DNA of 64,000 nucleotides, taken from the NCBI GenBank assembly GCA_037953625.1, contig CM075652.1:70771501-70835500 (forward strand), written 5' to 3'. The notes below the pieces were generated by a model, which had not been told where the DNA came from, did no database searches, and saw only the letters and a list, made by a program, of their open reading frames with translations. Below are positions 58,330-64,000 of this stretch, piece by piece. This stretch comes from Crotalaria pallida (taxonomy: Eukaryota > Streptophyta > Magnoliopsida > Fabales > Fabaceae). How positions within the stretch are numbered: position 1 is the first letter of the stretch; every line of letters starts with the position of its first letter. Position numbers and translations under genes: made by a program.

Positions 58330-59100
58330 CTTTTAAAATTGGCCTTTTAAACTCAGATATTGTAAAAGCGAGTTAAAAGAAAATGTAGTGGCAAATTTGT
58401 AAATAAATTTTAAATTTTAAAGTCGGTTGTGTGTATAACCGAGTTAAAAAGTAATTCCATAAAAAAAATAAAATACTTTTAAACTCGGCTTTATGATGAC
58501 CAAGTTAAAAAGTTTTTCAAAAAAAAAAAAAATAAAAGACTTTTAAACTCAGCTAAATAACCATCGAGTTAAAAAGTCCTTTTAAAAAAAATAAAACACT
58601 TTTAAACTCGGCTCTATGATGATCGAGTTAAAAAGTTTTTCAAAAAAATAAAAAAATAAAAGACTTTAAACTCGGCTAAATAACCACCGAGTTAAAAAGT
58701 CCTTAAAAAAAAATAATAAAAGACTTTTAAACTTGGCTATATAACCATCAAGTAAAAAAGTCGTTTAAAAAAAATTAAAAGAGTTTTAAACTCGGCTATA
58801 TATCCACCGAGTTAAAAAATCCTTAAAAAACAAAAAAAAAAAATATTATGAAACGTATGAAAATAAGGAAGAAGAGAAGAAGAGAGGAAACAATATATTG
58901 TGATATATTCAGTATACAACTGTACATCATAGTTGAGTCCTATTTATAGGAAAATAGGAAACGCTTATATGAAGTGGTTTCAACTAAATATAAACACAAT
59001 CCAATATATTGTCTTCCACTAATTAAATAGATATGAGTTGTTTATGACAATAATAGACTTTTAAACTCGGTCTTTTGTTGTGACCGAGTTAAAAAGTCTA
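58330..59100. repeat. Array of TTTTTAACTCGG/CCGAGTTAAAAAG units in alternating orientation
   Basis: About a dozen units of 55-70 bp pair a 'CTTTTAAACTCGGCT' with a 'CCGAGTTAAAAAGTC' a few tens of bases later. Each pair can form a short hairpin with the loop 'tatataacca' or similar, separated by A-rich spacers. Short motifs repeated in both orientations near an element end are typical of CACTA/En-Spm subterminal regions, but no CACTA terminus is visible. A possible start is CACCGCTATAAATAAGG at 58313. Confidence 0.7.
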
Positions 59101-59259
59101 GCCTTAAATCTAAATACTCCTCTTCTCCGCATAAAACAGACCGATTGGTGGCGGCAGGGGCACTTAGGATTTCCCCCTCCCAGGTCATGAGTTCTAGTTC
59201 CAGACCTCCTATGTAAAACCAAAAAAAAAAAAAAAAAGTCCAGCCCTAAAAAGTCTGCT

Positions 59260-59562
59260 TTTCCTCTTCTTCTTCGTTTCCAACAAATCCGCCGCCCCAT
59301 CCACTCCCCACCGCTGCAACCGCCAACCTCCCTCCCTTCTTCTTCCTTGTGCAGCCGCTGCGCCTCTCGGTTCTCCTTCTTCGTTCTTCTTCTCCGCCGC
59401 GCCTCTCCTCTTCTTCTCTCACTGCTGCCGTGCTGCTAGAGTACCGCCGCTTGCTGCCATTACCTTCTCCTTCTCTGCCTCGCCGTGCGCGCGCCTCCCC
59501 GCGTCACCGCGACTACCACAACGGCGCCTCCTCCACTACCCCTGTTTCCACCGGAACCTACG
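59260..59562 (+). other. Possible non-coding first exon
   Basis: A GC-rich, CTTCTTC-rich stretch like a plant 5' UTR ends at a donor-like ACGAG|gtacct (59563). It could be the first exon of the RRM remnant or of the SOSS-B gene at 62162. Short ORFs here (59349-59585) are not conserved-looking. Confidence 0.35.
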
Positions 59563-59614
59563 AGGTACCTTCTTCTTGTTTTTAATTTACGCCCCTTCGA
59601 CTACTTCTACTACA

Positions 59615-60223
59615 ATGCAGGTTACTTTTCGCTGAATTCAAACCTCAACACCTTCGATTTTTCATTTTTCTTTTGTTTTCTCCTTAAATTCTGAACCTTC
59701 TCTGGTTTTCCTTTTCTGGGACTCTTTTATTTTTAATTTTTATGGTTCTAGGCAAGAACGGTTCAAGTTAATCTCTATTATAGGATTTTTTTTTTCTATA
59801 CTTAAATGAGCTGTTATAAAAAATGCAAATAGGACTAGCAATAGATAGGGATTACTGCAATAAGCATTTTGAAGCATATTTAATGGGATTTATTTAGTCT
59901 TCTGCATGCTGGAAAAACTCTCAGTTGTGGGCATGAAGTGTTTTGGTTATACACACTTGTGATTGCTGACTGATGCAATGCATCTCAACATATTGTCAGA
60001 ATGATTTCTTAGCTTTTTATGCCACAATTTTATGCGGATAAGCATTTCAAGAAAAATGTTGGGAGATAATTTAAGGATAATTTTAAGGATATTTATGTTT
60101 TCTTCTTGTTGTGTGTTACTTGGAGTTATCCTCCCGATTTATGGTTTCAGATCTAGCATGTGAGAGAGAGATTCACGAGTTCTTCTCTTTTACTGGTGAA
60201 ATTGAGCACATTGAGAATCAAAG
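59615..60223 (+). pseudogene. RRM-type gene remnant (ACD11-binding-partner-like)
   Basis: The ATG CAG at 59615-59620 is followed by a donor-like gtta. From 59752 (acceptor tctag) the text reads ARTVQV. At 60140-60223 there is DLACEREIHEFFSFTGEIEH, then IENQR with donor AAAG|gtattc. In plants MQ.RTVQV..(V/L)SDLA.EREIHEFFSFSG.IEH.E is the start of one RRM family (binding partner of ACD11). The remaining RRM exons are not found downstream, and a clean junction between VQV and SDLA is missing. It looks like a truncated copy, or an expressed fragment in the 5' region of the next gene. Confidence 0.5.
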
Positions 60224-60299
60224 GTATTCTTGTTTTCTATTTTTTCTGCATTCTTGTTTGGGTTATTGTAACTTAATTTTGCTAGCTCTAATGTAACTT

Positions 60300-61058
60300 T
60301 TGGTAGGAAGCTGTGACAAAGTAAGGGAAAGACAAACAACAAATCTTGCGGGTGCTCTTACTTTTGATTTTTATGGTATAAGAGGCTTGCTTCTCATTAT
60401 CTTCGGTAAAATTTAAATTAAAAAATTGATCTTGGTTGATTTGTTTGATGATTAGTGTGATAATGTGTTTGTAATGTGATTTTTGTTTTGATTAATCACA
60501 TGGATTGATTTTGATTATCTTTTTGCTTTGAATTATTGTTTTTTTGAATGATTGATTATTTGGTTATGCACTTCAAGTGTTTATATTCCAATATAACGTG
60601 TAAATGTATTTGGTTCTTATTATTAGAAAAGAGCACCATAAGTATACAAAGATTATTGGCAAGGAAGCGCCGACATTTCATATTTGCCCTCGTGTCGTGT
60701 CCGATAAGGAAGCACTGACATGTATCCGTTTTAATATTTTGTATTTTTTTGTCATGTCCCCGTATCGTATTCGTGTGACCCTGTTGTATCGGTGCTTCCT
60801 TGATTGTTGGTATTTATCAATTATCAAATGGATTTTGGTATATTCTGCTTTTTTGGCCTTGGCGTGTTATATATATATTGGTGAATCAATTTTAGCCTTT
60901 TTGAAGATTTGGGTTTATGACATAACACAATTGCGTTGTTGGATCATATAGTTTACTCCACAATCAATTGAAAAAGCTATTGCTGTCGTATTGTTATTTG
61001 AATTTGTCATCTTGATTGATCTGGTGGGGCCGGTTGATATTAGTTAGAATTCAGATAT

Positions 61059-61110
<52 letters not shown>

Positions 61111-62130
61111 TTCTTTTTAATTTTTGTGAATCGTTCTAGACTGTTGAACTGTGTAATGGAAAGATATATGAGAATAGGACTCTATTGCTTATGATATTAT
61201 GTTTATTTTGTCCTTGAATCAGGTTATAGTTTTGGTATTCTCATATTGATTATAAGAATTGAACTGAAGACTTACATTTCCATCTAACCTCGACAAGTGT
61301 TTTTATTCCAAGTCATTAAATATCAATGTCCAATTAGCCTGAGGTTGAAGTGTACTGTATAGATATACAGCAGTTATAATAATTTTAATTTCAAATTTTA
61401 TGCTGCTGTATGTTAATGTTTCTTCAGGGCCTAGATAATATTTAGCATGAATATCAGCAGTATGTATTAACAGTGACTAGATTGTGGTACTTATTTAGAT
61501 TTCATACTCTAAATTATTTTTGATACTTGAGTTTTGAGTACTCAGTTTTTGGTAATTGAGTTTTCATATCTCACTTCACTTTTGGCATAAAAAATCATAA
61601 ATTGTCATGTTGCTAGATAATTAAAGAACTAGTAAAGAGAAATGTTTTGTAACATTGAAACAATCAATATCTAGATACTGTTACTGCTTGATATTATTGA
61701 GGATATTGAATTTGAACATTATTTCAACCTTCGGAACTGAGAGCCAAATGGAATTCTCGGCCCTCACCTGCTTTCTTTGTTTAACTTCCTTGTTATAAAA
61801 TATTACTGTGATATGTTTTGGGTCTGTGGTGCTACATGTTGGCTTCTTGCTGGCGACCTTTCCTGGTTTGGTCTATTTCAAGTTCTGAATTTGTACTCAT
61901 GAAAAATTTAGTATAACATACATGTATCATGTCTGTATTTCTTTTTCATATTGTTTGCTTTAATTATATGATTATTCTGTGAATAAAGGGATTAATTTTT
62001 CCTTGATTGCAATTTCATTTCCTTTATTTTCCAAGTATAAATTATGATGTATTTTCAAATTTTATTCATATTCGTTGCTGCTGTGCTATTTCATGTCAAG
62101 GAAGTGTATTTATATGTTGTATCTATAATC
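60300..62130 (+). other. Probable 5' intron of the SOSS-B gene; (TA)n repeat
   Basis: T-rich, intron-like sequence without a supported gene. A perfect (TA)n run lies at 61062-61107. The ORF at 60604-60951 has no recognised domain. An intron ending at the cag sites before 62150 would make this the 5' UTR intron. Confidence 0.4.
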
Positions 62131-62161
62131 AGGTGCAGGTTGATGCAGCATCAGAGTGAGT

Positions 62162-62578
62162 ATGATTCTTCTCAAAGACATTGCACCTGCTGCTGAGAAC
62201 AACATTGAAACTAAATTTATAATTTTGGAGAAAGGCAAGATAAGTGCAGAAGCCCAAAATAAGTCATGTTTGGCGCTTGTAGCCGATGAGACAGCGGCAG
62301 TTCATTTTCAGCTATGGGGAGATGAGTGTGATGCTTTTGAGGCTGGTGACATTATTCATCTCACCCATGGCATCTTTTCGTATCAGAGGAATAACCTTGT
62401 ACTAAGGGCAGGCAAGAGAGGCAAGGTGGAGAAGATAGGAGAGTTTACTATGTCCTTTGTTGAGACACCAAACATGAGTGAGATTCAATGGATTCCTGAC
62501 CCATCATCTAATTCTAAGAAGCGTATTCGAGGGCACCTAATCTCGCCCCACTCCCGTGTTTTCCCTCCCATTCTTTGA
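62162..62578 (+). CDS. SOSS complex subunit B homolog (OB-fold ssDNA-binding protein)
   Basis: 138 codons in one exon. The family protein is a single OB-fold that binds single-stranded DNA and, as hSSB1/SOSS-B in animals, helps double-strand-break signalling and repair in the nucleus. Visible core: MILLKDIAPAAENNIETKFI, LVADETAAVHFQLWGDECDA, DIIHLTHGIFSYQRNNLVLR, RGKVEKIGEFTMSFVETPNM, SPHSRVFPPIL at the end. The length fits plant homologs. I chose the ATG at 62162 because it starts the conserved MxLLKD; an upstream in-frame GTG is not a plant start. Acceptor-like cag sites at 62130-62150 lie just before it, so the 5' UTR is probably spliced. The frame has no lesion. Confidence 0.9.
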   Translation: MILLKDIAPAAENNIETKFIILEKGKISAEAQNKSCLALVADETAAVHFQLWGDECDAFEAGDIIHLTHGIFSYQRNNLVLRAGKRGKVEKIGEFTMSFVETPNMSEIQWIPDPSSNSKKRIRGHLISPHSRVFPPIL

Positions 62579-63135
62579 ATTTACATTTAGGTGTCTACAG
62601 CTTGTTTGTGATAAACTTATCTTCTTGAAGTAGTTGTATTATTGTTAATAGCGTACCCTGTCGTCCCGCATTCCCATTGTCGTGTTTTTGTCGTAAAGAG
62701 TTGTTTATAGTAAAATGATATATTGAAAAATCGGTCTTTATGAATATTATTTATATGTTAAGAGGTTTATTTTCGTGTAAATTATTATTAAGAATTGTAT
62801 GCATTCTTAGTTGTCACGTTCCAAAATATGGATCCATAAATTTCAAAGAAACTAGTTATAGACCAGTGCATCGCACAGGACGAATCACACAGATAAATTT
62901 TTTTTAAATTATTCTTAAATGATGTTGATGATTGTTATTAGGAATACTGTTTATGTATACTTTATTTTCAAATTATAGAAAAGATTAATTTAACAAACTT
63001 TTAAAAGTGGAGTTTTGAAATTAAACAGGATTGTTGCAACAACAATCTAAAAAACCAAGACAAATTGAAAAAGTCTCTTTATATAACAGAAAGGAAGAAA
63101 TAAACGAACCACCTATATATAATTTTATCAAATTT

Positions 63136-63187
<52 letters not shown>

Positions 63188-64000
63188 TAAGGTTTGATTA
63201 TCCCCATCATCCGAAAAATATACAAAATATTCAACTTTCACATGTAAACCTTGAAATTACGTGAGGTTAGATACCACCTTTATTCCTAAAATGAGAGAAA
63301 GAGGGAGAGAGAGTATAACTTATTTTAGTCCTATGAGACTAAAATGACAACTTGCATCATCATTAGGACCGGTTGTTGTTTCAAATACAGAGAACTTCCT
63401 GAGGCATAACAGTTGATTATTCATACTTCCTAATACATGTGGTAGTAATAATAATGAGCAATCAGCATACTTGGATCTCAAGTGGGTGACCATGAATGCT
63501 AATCCTTCAATCAATCATTCAAGAACCATCATAAACTAATAGAGTAGGAAACATGCCAAATTCATCAATTAGTCATGACTTAAAAATCAGTCCTATGTCC
63601 GTTTGCACATCCATCCTTTCTTGCAATGCATAGTCACTCATTAGCTTTCCATAAGCTCTCAACAAAATAGTCCACCATAGCCCTGTCGACATAGGCTATA
63701 AAAATTTGGCCTAAAGCTTGATTAGAATGTTAAGAAATAAATTTGAAGAAATATTATGAAAAGCAAGAAACAATGAGACTGTATTGGGGAAAGAGGAAGA
63801 CATCAAGACAATAATGATAATGCATCACATTTCATGTAATAGAAACAATAACTTATCTGCATTATCTGCACATACTAACACATCAAACTGATCAAAGTAC
63901 CCCAATAAAAACTTAAATTTTATATGTGAAAAAGATCTAAAATTAATTGCCAAAGAAACCTTTAGTATAAGCTCATAAGCAATTGTAAGTCTATAACAAC
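62579..64000. other. No gene seen; (AAT)n microsatellite
   Basis: After the SOSS-B stop there is a T-rich 3' flank. At about 62852-62880 'ttatagaccagtgcatcgcacagg' resembles a common plant transposon end (ACCCGTGCATCGCACGGG). An (AAT)16-type run is at 63138-63186. The remaining short ORFs (63031-63264, 63320-63514) are not supported. Confidence 0.5.

Noticed and set aside
60604..60951. 115-aa ORF with hydrophobic stretches
   Set aside because: T-rich intron-like sequence; hydrophobicity follows from base composition and no domain is recognised.

Overview
This window is plant nuclear DNA, very probably from a legume. It is AT-rich, with intron-containing genes and many nested plant transposons. 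Two features favour a legume, but the species is not proven: TIR elements carrying the 'AGTTTTTGGTCCCTGAAC' type of end, and an LTR with clustered TAATCGATTA motifs. Both are familiar from legume genomes.

Four protein-coding loci can be supported. (1) A complete nine-exon gene for the plastid cytochrome P450 CYP97C1/LUT1 (carotenoid epsilon-ring hydroxylase, lutein synthesis) runs on the minus strand from 20904 to 2939. Its 531 codons are spread over 18 kb by transposon-filled introns: 8.7 kb for intron 1 and 4.5 kb for intron 8. (2) An intronless coding region for a SOSS-B/hSSB1-like OB-fold ssDNA-binding protein lies at 62162-62578 (+). (3) A partly resolved minus-strand gene (24.5-27.8 kb) has an ARM-like exon and a C-terminal membrane-segment exon pair. 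(4) A remnant of an RRM-type gene lies at 59.6-60.2 kb.

The rest is mobile DNA, often with readable target-site duplications (TSDs). 0-2.6 kb: a Ty3/gypsy gag fragment at the left edge, then a Pack-MULE (1576-2533, 9-bp TSD) carrying the first exon of a plastid fibrillin gene. 2.9-20.9 kb: LUT1, with a 1-kb foldback MULE and a Stowaway-like MITE in intron 8. Its intron 1 holds a Ty1/copia element (12887-19283) that is itself interrupted by a 5'-truncated RTE-type LINE (18-bp TSD), and also a Harbinger/Tourist-like MITE. 21-29 kb: promoter-proximal TIR element, tandem duplication, decayed LINE, hAT/CACTA-like mosaics and the ARM-like gene.

29.9-47.2 kb: a very long solo-LTR-like element (TGTAATACCC...GGTATTACA). 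Two elements are inserted in it: a second solo LTR (32687-35462, TSD tcatc) and a complete but non-autonomous Tat-lineage gypsy element (37412-45347, TSD ctaac). The latter encodes gag-protease on the minus strand and an antisense, apparently spliced ORF on the plus strand, with no reverse transcriptase or integrase. 48.8-55.1 kb: a MULE-like element (9-bp TSD ttattaatt) split by a third solo LTR of the same family (TSD gtttg). 55.6-59.1 kb: fragments of the same LTR family and an alternating-orientation 'ACTCGG/CCGAGT' array. 59.1-64 kb: the RRM remnant and SOSS-B gene, then no further recognisable gene.

The order of insertion can be read from the nesting. In LUT1 intron 1 the copia element came first and the LINE later. 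In the right half, the long LTRs came first, then the Tat element, whose two LTRs differ by only about five substitutions by eye. No prokaryote-type operon, CRISPR or defence system is present. The most unusual material is the gene-fragment capture beside LUT1, the gag-only element with an antisense ORF, and the transposon load inside a functional-looking carotenoid gene.
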